Source of the DNA: CAZAXU01 sp964489245
GTDB taxonomy: Bacteria; Bacteroidota; Bacteroidia; Flavobacteriales; Flavobacteriaceae
Assembly (NCBI GenBank): GCA_964489245.1
Contig: CAZAXU010000013.1
Coordinates: 1-46,119 of the forward strand
DNA: 46,119 bases
Direction of reading: 5' to 3'
Translations under genes and position numbers: made by a program
Shown: piece after piece, positions 25,828-32,269 of the stretch
Numbering within the stretch: position 1 is the first letter of the stretch
How the letters are laid out: every line of letters begins with the position of its first letter
The notes under the pieces: model-generated
Databases searched by the model: none
The model's input: only the letters and a program-made list of their open reading frames with translations
Told to the model about the DNA's origin: nothing

Positions 25828-27051
25828 ATGAAAAAATATTTATGGCTGTTGGGAGCCTTGTTCCTGTTTCAAACATCGTGGTCTCAATTCAAGAAAGGAG
25901 AAACATTCACGAACAAAGACGGAAGTGATTATAAGTTTACGGTGATTAGACATCTCGAAGATACATCCGTAAAAAATCAAAATAGAACCGGAACTTGTTG
26001 GAGCTTTTCCAGTATGTCTTTTTTTGAATCGGAATTGCTCAGGAAAGGAAAAGGAGTATTTGATCTTTCTGAAATGTGGGTAGCGAGAAATGCCTATTTG
26101 GGAAAAGCAATGAACTATTTAAGGATGGGAGGACATGCCAATTTTGGTCCCGGAGGAGAATTTCACGATATTCCGTGGGTTGCCAAAAGATATGGTTTGG
26201 TTCCCGAGTCGGCATATTCCGGAAGGGCCTATGGTGGAGATGCGCACAATCATGCAGAGTTGCAAGCGGTTTTGAAAGGCATGGTAGATGCTCTTAATAA
26301 AAAACCCCAAAACAAGAGGTTGACAAAAGTATGGAAAAAAGCTTATATGAATGTGGTGGACGCTTACTTGGGAGACGTGCCTGAGGATACGGAAAATTTC
26401 AAATTCAATTATAAAGGGAAACAATATACACCCAAAACATTTGCCGATTTTTTGGATATCGATATGGATGATTATGTGGAGCTTACATCTTTCACGCATC
26501 ACCCTTATTATACACGGTTTGCCTTGGAAATTCCCGATAATTGGCAAATGGCAACTGCCTACAATATTCCGTTGGATGAATTTATGAGCGTGGCAGAAAA
26601 TGCCATTATGAAAGGCTATACTTTTGCTTGGGGCGCTGATGTGTCTGAAAAAGGATTCTCACACAGAAACGCCTTGGCAATCATGCCTGTTGATGAAAAG
26701 AGTGTACAGGACAGGAAATCCAAGGATAAGTTTTTTAAGGAGAACGGAAAGAAAATACCAAACGGTTATCTGCAACCCGTGAAGGAAAAGTGGGTGACTC
26801 CGGAAGAAAAGCAAGAAGCCTATGAAGATGGGAGAACAACTGATGACCACGGGATGCATATCGTGGGGATTGTCAAAGATCAAACCGGAAAGAAATATTT
26901 TGTGGTGAAAAATTCTTGGGGGACAAAATTTAATAAACTGAATGGTTATTTTCTGAGTTCTTTTTCATTTTTTAGATATAAATCTATCGCTATAATGATG
27001 CATAAAGATGTTTTATCTAAATCCTTGAGAAAAAAATTGAAAATAGATTAA
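25828..27051 (+). CDS. pepC: Secreted C1 cysteine peptidase (aminopeptidase C/bleomycin hydrolase type)
   Basis: The 407-residue papain-fold peptidase has a signal peptide (YLWLLGALFLFQTSWSQ). It has the active-site set of the C1B group: oxyanion Gln51 and nucleophile Cys57 in NQNRTGTCWSFSS, His in DDHGMHIVGI and Asn in VKNSWGTKF. Bleomycin hydrolases are normally cytosolic hexameric aminopeptidases; here the protein enters the periplasm or beyond, which is usual for Bacteroidota homologues. The first ATG of the open frame (25780) lies upstream of the promoter and lacks a signal-peptide fit, so ATG 25828 is chosen. Confidence 0.93.
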   Translation: MKKYLWLLGALFLFQTSWSQFKKGETFTNKDGSDYKFTVIRHLEDTSVKNQNRTGTCWSFSSMSFFESELLRKGKGVFDLSEMWVARNAYLGKAMNYLRMGGHANFGPGGEFHDIPWVAKRYGLVPESAYSGRAYGGDAHNHAELQAVLKGMVDALNKKPQNKRLTKVWKKAYMNVVDAYLGDVPEDTENFKFNYKGKQYTPKTFADFLDIDMDDYVELTSFTHHPYYTRFALEIPDNWQMATAYNIPLDEFMSVAENAIMKGYTFAWGADVSEKGFSHRNALAIMPVDEKSVQDRKSKDKFFKENGKKIPNGYLQPVKEKWVTPEEKQEAYEDGRTTDDHGMHIVGIVKDQTGKKYFVVKNSWGTKFNKLNGYFLSSFSFFRYKSIAIMMHKDVLSKSLRKKLKID

Positions 27052-27070
27052 TAAGATTTTGCTACTTTTG
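27037..27070 (+). promoter_or_regulatory. Promoter for the 153-residue exported protein
   Basis: TTG (27037-27039), a 23-nt spacer and TACTTTTG (27063-27070) match the Bacteroidota promoter pattern. The -33 element lies inside the end of the pepC coding region. The predicted leader is about 34 nt. Confidence 0.65.
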
Positions 27071-27107
27071 CGCATTAAATATCAAAAAATCATAAAAATA
27101 TAAACAG

Positions 27108-27569
27108 ATGAAAAAAATATTATTGATTATTGCATTTGTAGCAACAACATATTTCACGAATGCACAAACGGCTTATGAGTATAAAATTGTAACTAGTGTC
27201 GAATCCATTGTTCCAATGGGAATTGGTCGTTCACGTATTTTAGATTACAACGTTGAGGCAGACTATAAGGCAGCAACCAGTATCAGAAATGAAGAAAATA
27301 ACTTTAAGAAAAATAAGGTTAAAAGAAAGTCTCTGAAGATAAGCAGTTTTGACGAAACGAAACTCTTAAATTTCTACAGTATGATGGGAATTAATTTTCA
27401 GAATATTGCATCAAATGATGCGCTAATTTCCAATAAGCTCACGGAAATGTCTAAAGAAGGCTGGGAACTTTTTAATGTTTTCAGCGGTGTTGAAAGTGAC
27501 GCCGGAAAAGGCGATGGAAAAGGAATCTATATCACAAGATTTATCTTTAGGAGACCGCTCAAAAAATAA
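27108..27569 (+). CDS. Small exported protein, DUF4177-like
   Basis: The 153-residue protein has a signal peptide (MKKILLIIAFVATTYFTNAQ). The mature part begins YEYKIVTSVESIVP and ends with ISNKLTEMSKEGWELFNVFSG and YITRFIFRRP. This order (YEYKIV ... LNELxxEGWEL ... YIFKR) is the signature of DUF4177-type small domains, whose function is unknown. The middle is Lys-rich and variable. It has its own promoter and a hairpin at its 3' end, so it is probably monocistronic. Confidence 0.75.
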   Translation: MKKILLIIAFVATTYFTNAQTAYEYKIVTSVESIVPMGIGRSRILDYNVEADYKAATSIRNEENNFKKNKVKRKSLKISSFDETKLLNFYSMMGINFQNIASNDALISNKLTEMSKEGWELFNVFSGVESDAGKGDGKGIYITRFIFRRPLKK

Positions 27570-27572
27570 ACG

Positions 27573-27610
27573 TTAATCTCCGAAGCAGCCAGGGCTGCCT
27601 CGGAGATTAA
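27573..27610. terminator. Terminator-like hairpin after the 153-residue gene
   Basis: An 18-bp stem with a single mismatch pairs TTAATCTCCGAAGCAGCC with GGCTGCCTCGGAGATTAA, with a minimal loop. It is 4 nt past the stop codon at 27569. A-runs rather than T-runs flank it on the plus strand, so termination there rests on the stem itself. Confidence 0.6.
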
Positions 27611-27639
27611 AAAATAATGATATTGTGAGATAAAAATCT

Positions 27640-27647
27640 TACCTTTG
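27640..27647 (+). promoter_or_regulatory. Promoter -7 box for the mevalonate kinase-like operon
   Basis: TACCTTTG is a perfect TAnnTTTG match, 22 nt upstream of ATG 27670. TTG at 27623-27625 is 14 nt away, shorter than usual. Confidence 0.6.
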
Positions 27648-27669
27648 TTTTAATAATAATACGGTATCA

Positions 27670-28608
27670 ATGAAAAAAGGACCGCTTTTTTACGCAAAAA
27701 TTCTACTGTTTGGAGAGTATGGCATCATTAAAAACTCTAAGGGTTTAGCCATTCCTTTCAACCACTATGAAGGAGGACTTCAGCTGGGAGATTTGAACGA
27801 GAAACGAGTACAAAAGTCTAATGAAAAAATCAAAGATTTTTTGAATTATCTCAAAAAAGAGCAACAAAAACAGCCTGATTTGTTGCAGTTTGATTTGAAG
27901 CGTTTTGATGATGATTTATCCAAAGGTCTTTTTTTTAATTCAACAATCCCTGAAGGCTACGGCGTTGGAAGTTCGGGAGCTTTAGTGGCTTCTGTCTATG
28001 AGCGCTATGCAACACATAAAACAACGGTGTTGGAAAATCTGACCAGAGATAAGCTCTTGAAGTTGAAAGAAACTTTTGCGGCAATGGAAAGCTTTTTTCA
28101 CGGAAAGAGTTCGGGCTTAGATCCTTTGAACAGTTATTTGAGCATTCCAATTTTGATTCAATCTCAAAAAGAAATTGAAGCCACGGGCATTCCGTCACAA
28201 AAAGATGGTGCGGGAGCAATTTTCTTGATAGATTCCGGACAGATTGGTGAAACAGGTTCAATGGTGAGTATTTTTATGGAAAAACTCAAAAATGAAGGTT
28301 TCAGGAAATCTTTGAAAGGAGAATTTATAAAATATACAGATGCCTGCGTACACGATTTTCTGGAAGGAGATGTAAAATCTCTTTTCGGGAATTTGAAACA
28401 CCTGTCATCAACGGTATTAAAGAATTTCAAACCGATGATTCCCAATCATATGCTCGATATCTGGAAAAACGGAATAGAGTCCGATGACTATTATCTTAAG
28501 CTTTGCGGTTCGGGAGGCGGAGGATATATTTTAGGCTTTGCCGAAGATTTTGAAAAGGTAAAAGAGCAACTCAAAGAATATAAACTCCAAGTGGTTTATA
28601 GATTCTAA
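27670..28608 (+). CDS. GHMP kinase, probable mevalonate kinase
   Basis: The 312-residue GHMP-fold kinase has the N-terminal KILLFGEYGIIKNSKGLAIP, the phosphate-binding motif STIPEGYGVGSSGALVA, FHGKSSGLDPLNSYLSIP and the C-terminal Gly-rich motif KLCGSGGGGYILGF. Together these fit Bacteroidota mevalonate kinases, which phosphorylate mevalonate on the way to isopentenyl diphosphate. Phosphomevalonate kinase or another GHMP activity cannot be excluded from sequence. The next gene, 6 nt downstream, is an isoprenoid-using UbiA prenyltransferase, and a GGGP synthase lies opposite, which supports a role in isoprenoid supply. Confidence 0.88.
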   Translation: MKKGPLFYAKILLFGEYGIIKNSKGLAIPFNHYEGGLQLGDLNEKRVQKSNEKIKDFLNYLKKEQQKQPDLLQFDLKRFDDDLSKGLFFNSTIPEGYGVGSSGALVASVYERYATHKTTVLENLTRDKLLKLKETFAAMESFFHGKSSGLDPLNSYLSIPILIQSQKEIEATGIPSQKDGAGAIFLIDSGQIGETGSMVSIFMEKLKNEGFRKSLKGEFIKYTDACVHDFLEGDVKSLFGNLKHLSSTVLKNFKPMIPNHMLDIWKNGIESDDYYLKLCGSGGGGYILGFAEDFEKVKEQLKEYKLQVVYRF

Positions 28609-28614
28609 CACAAG

Positions 28615-29496
28615 GTGAAAAATAATTTGTCAATTCGGAGTATAAGCAAGAAAATAATCAGTCTGTTTTCTCTTATGCGGGTGCAAAATGTGCTACTGAT
28701 TGTTATTGCCTTTTTAATTGCCGCGAAATATATTTTTGTGCCAAAAACTTCATTCAGGGGGCTACTGTGTGATTTAAATTTCATTTTGCTTATCATGGCA
28801 ACCGCCATTACGGTTGCTTCCGGATATATCATCAATAACTTTTATGATTTTAAAAAAGATTTAATCAACAGACCTCAAAAAACAATTTTAGAACAAGAAG
28901 TAGATCAAAAAAAACGACTTTATCTCTATTTTTTCTTTAATTTTTTAGCAGTTGCTTTGGCGGGAATTATTTCATTTCGTGCCGCTGCCTTCTTCAGTGT
29001 ATATATATTTTCAATATGGTTTTATTCACATAAGATTAAATCATATACTTTTTTAGCAAATCTGATGGCTGCAGTTTTGAGTATTATGCCGTTTTTTGCC
29101 ATTTTTCTTTTTTTTAAACAATTCAGTCACTTCATTTTTTGGCATAGTGTGTTTCTGTTTCTGTTGTTGTTTATTAAAGAACTGGTTAAAAACTTCGTTA
29201 ATCTGAAAGGGGACTTGATAGAAAATAACAGAAGCATTCCTATAGAATATGGAGAGAAAAAAGCAAAAAACCTGATTATATTGGTTAGTTTATTACTGCT
29301 TATCCCGATTTATATTCTCATCGGTTTTGAGATTATAGGAAACATGAAATACTATTTTATTTTGTTTCTGTTGATATATTCAGTTGGACTAATTCAATTT
29401 TATAACAGCAAAAAAAACTATCATGTATTCTATGCGTTGATAAAATTATTAATGTTTATAGGTGTTTTCAGTGTGATGTTGGTCAATGTGAAATAG
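28615..29496 (+). CDS. UbiA-family prenyltransferase (DGGGP synthase-like)
   Basis: The 293-residue membrane protein has about 8 hydrophobic segments. The first Asp-rich motif reads NNFYDFKKDLINRPQKT (NxxxDxxxD, binding Mg-prenyl diphosphate). The second region reads KNFVNLKGDLIENNRSIP. Members attach prenyl chains to aromatic acceptors (quinones) or to geranylgeranylglyceryl phosphate. The immediate neighbourhood of a mevalonate kinase-like gene and GGGP synthase favours the second (ether lipid) function; that is inference. The start is GTG at 28615, 6 nt after the kinase stop. The stop is 1 nt from the stop of the convergent GGGP synthase gene. Confidence 0.85.
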   Translation: MKNNLSIRSISKKIISLFSLMRVQNVLLIVIAFLIAAKYIFVPKTSFRGLLCDLNFILLIMATAITVASGYIINNFYDFKKDLINRPQKTILEQEVDQKKRLYLYFFFNFLAVALAGIISFRAAAFFSVYIFSIWFYSHKIKSYTFLANLMAAVLSIMPFFAIFLFFKQFSHFIFWHSVFLFLLLFIKELVKNFVNLKGDLIENNRSIPIEYGEKKAKNLIILVSLLLLIPIYILIGFEIIGNMKYYFILFLLIYSVGLIQFYNSKKNYHVFYALIKLLMFIGVFSVMLVNVK

Positions 29497-29497
29497 C

Positions 29498-30202
29498 CTA
29501 TAAAAAACTATTATCTTCAAAAGCGGTTCCCACCACAACAATATCGGCACCTTTTTCAAAGGCAATTTCCATTTGTTTTCTTGTTCTGATTCCTCCTCCG
29601 ACAATCACCGGAATTTGAAGGTTTTTTGAAATGGCTCGGATGGTTCTTTTCGGAACAGGTTCTTTGGCACCGCTTCCGGCTTCAAGATAAATCAATTTCA
29701 TTCCTAACATTTCTCCCGCCAAGGCTGTAGCCAAGGCAATTTGCGGTTTGTTTCTCGGAATGGGTTTTGTTTGACTCACATATTCAACAGCTGTGGTATG
29801 CCCGTTTTCAATTAAAATATATCCGGTTGAAATCACTTCCAAATTTGTTTGTGCCAAAAAAGGAGCGGCAATCACTTGGTGTCCGATTAAATAATCGGGG
29901 TTCCTTCCGGAAATTAGACTTAAAAACAAAATGCCATCGGCATAACCGGATATTTGTTGAGGATCTCCAGGAAATAAAATAATGGGCAAATCCGTATACT
30001 TTTTAAATCTTTTAATGATTTTGTCAATCTTGTTTTGCTGAACGATACTGCCTCCCAGAAAAATATAGTCTGCTCCCGTATGTATAATTTTTTGTGCAAG
30101 ATTCCGAATCTCATTTTTTTTGACGTAATCCGGATCTAACAAAATAGCCAAAGATTTTTTGTTTTTCTTTTTGTTTTTCAAGATTTGCCCGTAGATATCC
30201 AT
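29498..30202 (-). CDS. Geranylgeranylglyceryl phosphate synthase / PcrB family
   Basis: The 234-residue TIM barrel makes the ether bond between sn-glycerol-1-phosphate and a prenyl diphosphate. Visible are AILLDPDYVKK (residues 19-29), GADYIFLGGSIVQQ, PIILFPGDPQQIS, ISTGYILIENGHTTAVEY, MKLIYLEAGSGAKEPVP and the phosphate-binding PVIVGGGIRTRKQ and ADIVVVGTAFED. The longer N-terminal and mid-barrel segments fit the group found in Bacteroidota and many archaea rather than the shorter Bacillus PcrB. The open frame extends to GTG 30238, but the start MDIYGQIL at 30202 matches the family and lies downstream of a promoter-like box. Confidence 0.93.
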   Translation of the reverse strand: MDIYGQILKNKKKNKKSLAILLDPDYVKKNEIRNLAQKIIHTGADYIFLGGSIVQQNKIDKIIKRFKKYTDLPIILFPGDPQQISGYADGILFLSLISGRNPDYLIGHQVIAAPFLAQTNLEVISTGYILIENGHTTAVEYVSQTKPIPRNKPQIALATALAGEMLGMKLIYLEAGSGAKEPVPKRTIRAISKNLQIPVIVGGGIRTRKQMEIAFEKGADIVVVGTAFEDNSFL

Positions 30203-30219
30203 TTGAATTATTTTGCATA

Positions 30220-30227
30220 CAATAATA
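30220..30227 (-). promoter_or_regulatory. Possible -7 box for the GGGP synthase gene
   Basis: The minus strand reads TATTATTG, 7 of 8 matches to TAnnTTTG, 17 nt before ATG 30202. It supports that start over the upstream GTG. Confidence 0.4.
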
Positions 30228-30286
30228 CGCATTTTCACAAGAATTATAAAATCTGTTTTATGGATATTTGTTTGACATAAAAATTC

Positions 30287-30294
30287 TATTTTTG
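30287..30294 (+). promoter_or_regulatory. Promoter -7 box abutting the delta' gene
   Basis: TATTTTTG is a perfect match and ends only 6 nt before ATG 30301. A TTTG at 30267-30270 is 16 nt upstream. Transcription would start at or next to the A of the start codon. Confidence 0.6.
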
Positions 30295-30300
30295 CATAAG

Positions 30301-31443
30301 ATGAATTTCGAACAAATTATAGGACAACAATTTCTGAAAAATTATTTTCAAAAAATAATTGCAAAAGACCGTGTGCCGCACACACAACTTTTTGTTGGCA
30401 AAGAAGGTTCGGGAACGCTGCCAATGGCTTTGGCTTTTGCGCAAGAACTGCTTTGCGGGCAGCAAGAGAATTGCAAACATAAGGTTCAAAAATTGATTCA
30501 CCCTGATTTGAATTTCATTTTTCCATCGGTTTCAACCGATAGTGTAAGAAAGCCGAGTAGCGATCTTTTTTCAAAAGAATGGAGAGAATTTTTGATGCAA
30601 AATCCTTATGCAAATTTATTTGATTGGATGAAATTTTTGGAGGTGGAAAATAAACAGGGAATGATTCGGGTGCAAGATGCAGAAAATATTATTAAGAAAA
30701 CGGCAATCAAACCCTATGAAGCCGAATACAAAGTTTTTATCATTTGGATGATTGAAAAAATGAATTTGGAAACTGCCAATAAAATTTTGAAGATTCTGGA
30801 AGAACCTCCCGCCGACACTAAATTTATTTTGATTTCAGAAAAAAAAGATTTAATACTGCCCACAATACTATCGCGTTGTCAAATACAATATTTCAATTCA
30901 TTGACAATATCTGATGTCAAAGATGCGCTCAAAAATCGTTTTGAGCTGAGTGAAGACGAAGCTTTTAAAATAGCTTATCAATCCAATGGAAATTGGAACA
31001 AAGCATTGAAATTGAATCCGGAAAGCTTAAGTAAAAACTTGGCAGACAATGAATTTCAGAAGAAATTTATCACTTGGGTTCGTGTGGCATTTTCAGCAAA
31101 AAAAGATAAAAAAGCCATTCAAAAACTCATCGGTTGGTCAGAAGAGATGGCAGGAATTGGCAGAGAAGCGCAAAAAAAGTTTTTGTTGTTTGCCATGGAA
31201 ACTTTTAGGCAAGCCATGCTAATCAATTATCAAACAAAGGATTTGGCTTATCTGGATTTTTCAAAACAAGGATTTGAAATTAAAAAACTAGCGCCTTTTG
31301 TGCATGGGAGCAATATCCCCGAGATTTATGAAGAATTGAATGATGCCATTTTTCATATTGAGAGAAACGGCAATCCAAAACTGATTTTTTTAGACCTCTC
31401 CATTGCTTTGACAAAAATGATACATAAAGCTGAAAAGCTATGA
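30301..31443 (+). CDS. holB: DNA polymerase III delta' subunit / AAA+ clamp-loader protein
   Basis: The 380-residue clamp-loader protein has an N-terminal FEQIIGQQFLKNYFQKIIA, a modified P-loop (VGKEGSGTLPMALAFAQEL), KPYEAEYKVFIIWMIEKMNLETANKILKILEEPPA in parts (Walker B region plus the LLK-LEEPP motif) and ILSRCQIQYF (sensor 1 SRC motif). The normal zinc-knuckle cysteines after the P-loop are mostly reduced to one or two. Delta' helps load the beta clamp. The open frame reaches back to 30268, but ATG 30301 fits family and promoter. Confidence 0.93.
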   Translation: MNFEQIIGQQFLKNYFQKIIAKDRVPHTQLFVGKEGSGTLPMALAFAQELLCGQQENCKHKVQKLIHPDLNFIFPSVSTDSVRKPSSDLFSKEWREFLMQNPYANLFDWMKFLEVENKQGMIRVQDAENIIKKTAIKPYEAEYKVFIIWMIEKMNLETANKILKILEEPPADTKFILISEKKDLILPTILSRCQIQYFNSLTISDVKDALKNRFELSEDEAFKIAYQSNGNWNKALKLNPESLSKNLADNEFQKKFITWVRVAFSAKKDKKAIQKLIGWSEEMAGIGREAQKKFLLFAMETFRQAMLINYQTKDLAYLDFSKQGFEIKKLAPFVHGSNIPEIYEELNDAIFHIERNGNPKLIFLDLSIALTKMIHKAEKL

Positions 31444-31467
31444 TTTCTCTGATTGACTAAGGATTTG

Positions 31468-31475
31468 TATCTTTG
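31468..31475 (+). promoter_or_regulatory. Orphan -7 box in the gap before the 180-residue barrel gene
   Basis: TATCTTTG is a perfect TAnnTTTG match, 233 nt upstream of the next ATG. Confidence 0.45.
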
Positions 31476-31566
31476 TGAAATATTGTTGAAATGATTTGTC
31501 ATGAAAAAGCGAATCGATTCGGGAATTAACGAATGATGGATATTGAAGTTAATCATTTTATAGGCA

Positions 31567-31619
31567 AACCCCGTAGGGGTTAAATGTTGGTAACCCACGA
31601 ACTTTTAGTTCGGGGGGGG
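31567..31619 (+). repeat. Tandem hairpin element with G-run
   Basis: The first hairpin is AACCCC-gta-GGGGTT (31567-31581). The second is CGAAC-tttta-GTTCG (31598-31612), extended by CCC/GGG around a bulged A and running into G8 (612-619 of the 31-kb block). Paired short GC-rich hairpins in an AT-rich gap resemble dispersed REP-like elements, but there is no second copy in the window. Confidence 0.45.
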
Positions 31620-31639
31620 AAATAAAAAAAAGACGTTTT

Positions 31640-31678
31640 GTTTTGGCGTGATTTTTTTGTGAAAATCATGACAAAACA
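31640..31678 (+). repeat. Repeat copy 1: hairpin element upstream of the 180-residue barrel gene
   Basis: An imperfect 15-bp stem pairs TTTTGGCGTGATTTT (31641-31655) with AAAATCATGACAAAA (31662-31676) across the loop TTTGTG; there is one G-A mismatch and one G-U pair. The reverse complement recurs at 38673-38710 with one substitution and one missing base. It sits about 30 nt before the ATG at 31709. Confidence 0.75.
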
Positions 31679-31708
31679 TAATAAATTGATTTATAATTAA
31701 ATAGACAT

Positions 31709-32251
31709 ATGAAAAATAAATTATTATTAGGTTTGATTTTTTTTTCCGCCATGAGTGTATTTTCACAGAAATGGCAATATTCCGCGGGATTGCAAGGCAA
31801 TTGGGTTGACGGAAAGAAATATACGGGATATGATTTGAACCTTATTTTTGCGCCTAAATACACAATCAAAGAATTTGATTCTGAGAATTCAATTTATGCT
31901 GAAATTCAACCGGCAATTGGTGTCGGATTCAGAAATTGGCATGAAAATCAAGGTACGGGAAAAGATGTCTATCCTTCCAGAATAAGCTATAGTGTTCCCA
32001 TAGTGTTCGGTTATAATTATGGAATAAATGCAACTGAAAATTCAATGAGTACTTTTGGATTTTATGCAGCGGCGGGCTATGGAATGAATAATGTAATTTC
32101 AAGCGATCCGTCTTTTGATGCCATTCAGGGAATCGTGTTGCAAGCAGGTCTGTATTTACCAACAGCACCAATCGGGCGTTTTGGATTTAGTTACACCATC
32201 GGAAATAGTGACAAAAAAACCTATAGCGTTGTGTTTATGCTGACTTTTTAG
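31709..32251 (+). CDS. Outer-membrane beta-barrel-type protein
   Basis: The 180-residue exported protein has a signal peptide (KLLLGLIFFSAMSVFSQ). It has alternating beta strands (WQYSAGLQGNWVDG, YTGYDLNLIFAPKY, SIYAEIQPAIGVGFRNW, RISYSVPIVFGYNYGI, TFGFYAAAGYGMNNV, GIVLQAGLYLP, RFGFSYTIGNS, YSVVFMLTF). It ends in Phe, as expected for an 8-strand outer-membrane barrel. Function is unknown. It is preceded by the repeated hairpin element and a 265-bp gap, and convergent with polA (18 nt apart). Confidence 0.75.
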   Translation: MKNKLLLGLIFFSAMSVFSQKWQYSAGLQGNWVDGKKYTGYDLNLIFAPKYTIKEFDSENSIYAEIQPAIGVGFRNWHENQGTGKDVYPSRISYSVPIVFGYNYGINATENSMSTFGFYAAAGYGMNNVISSDPSFDAIQGIVLQAGLYLPTAPIGRFGFSYTIGNSDKKTYSVVFMLTF

Positions 32252-32269
32252 AGATTTGCTAAAATTTAT

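Larger units (their letters stand above)
31444..31708 (+). other. 265-bp non-coding region with promoter and hairpins (leader or small RNA)
   Basis: The gap has a perfect -7 box TATCTTTG (31468-31475) that is not close to any gene, two hairpins (31567-31581 and 31594-31615), a run of eight G and the repeat element at 31640-31678. The only open frames are about a dozen codons long. It may be a long 5' leader of the gene at 31709 or a short RNA gene. Confidence 0.5.

Noticed and set aside
31567..31619. Possible insertion-sequence end
   Set aside because: No transposase, target duplication or second copy in the window; kept only as a hairpin element.
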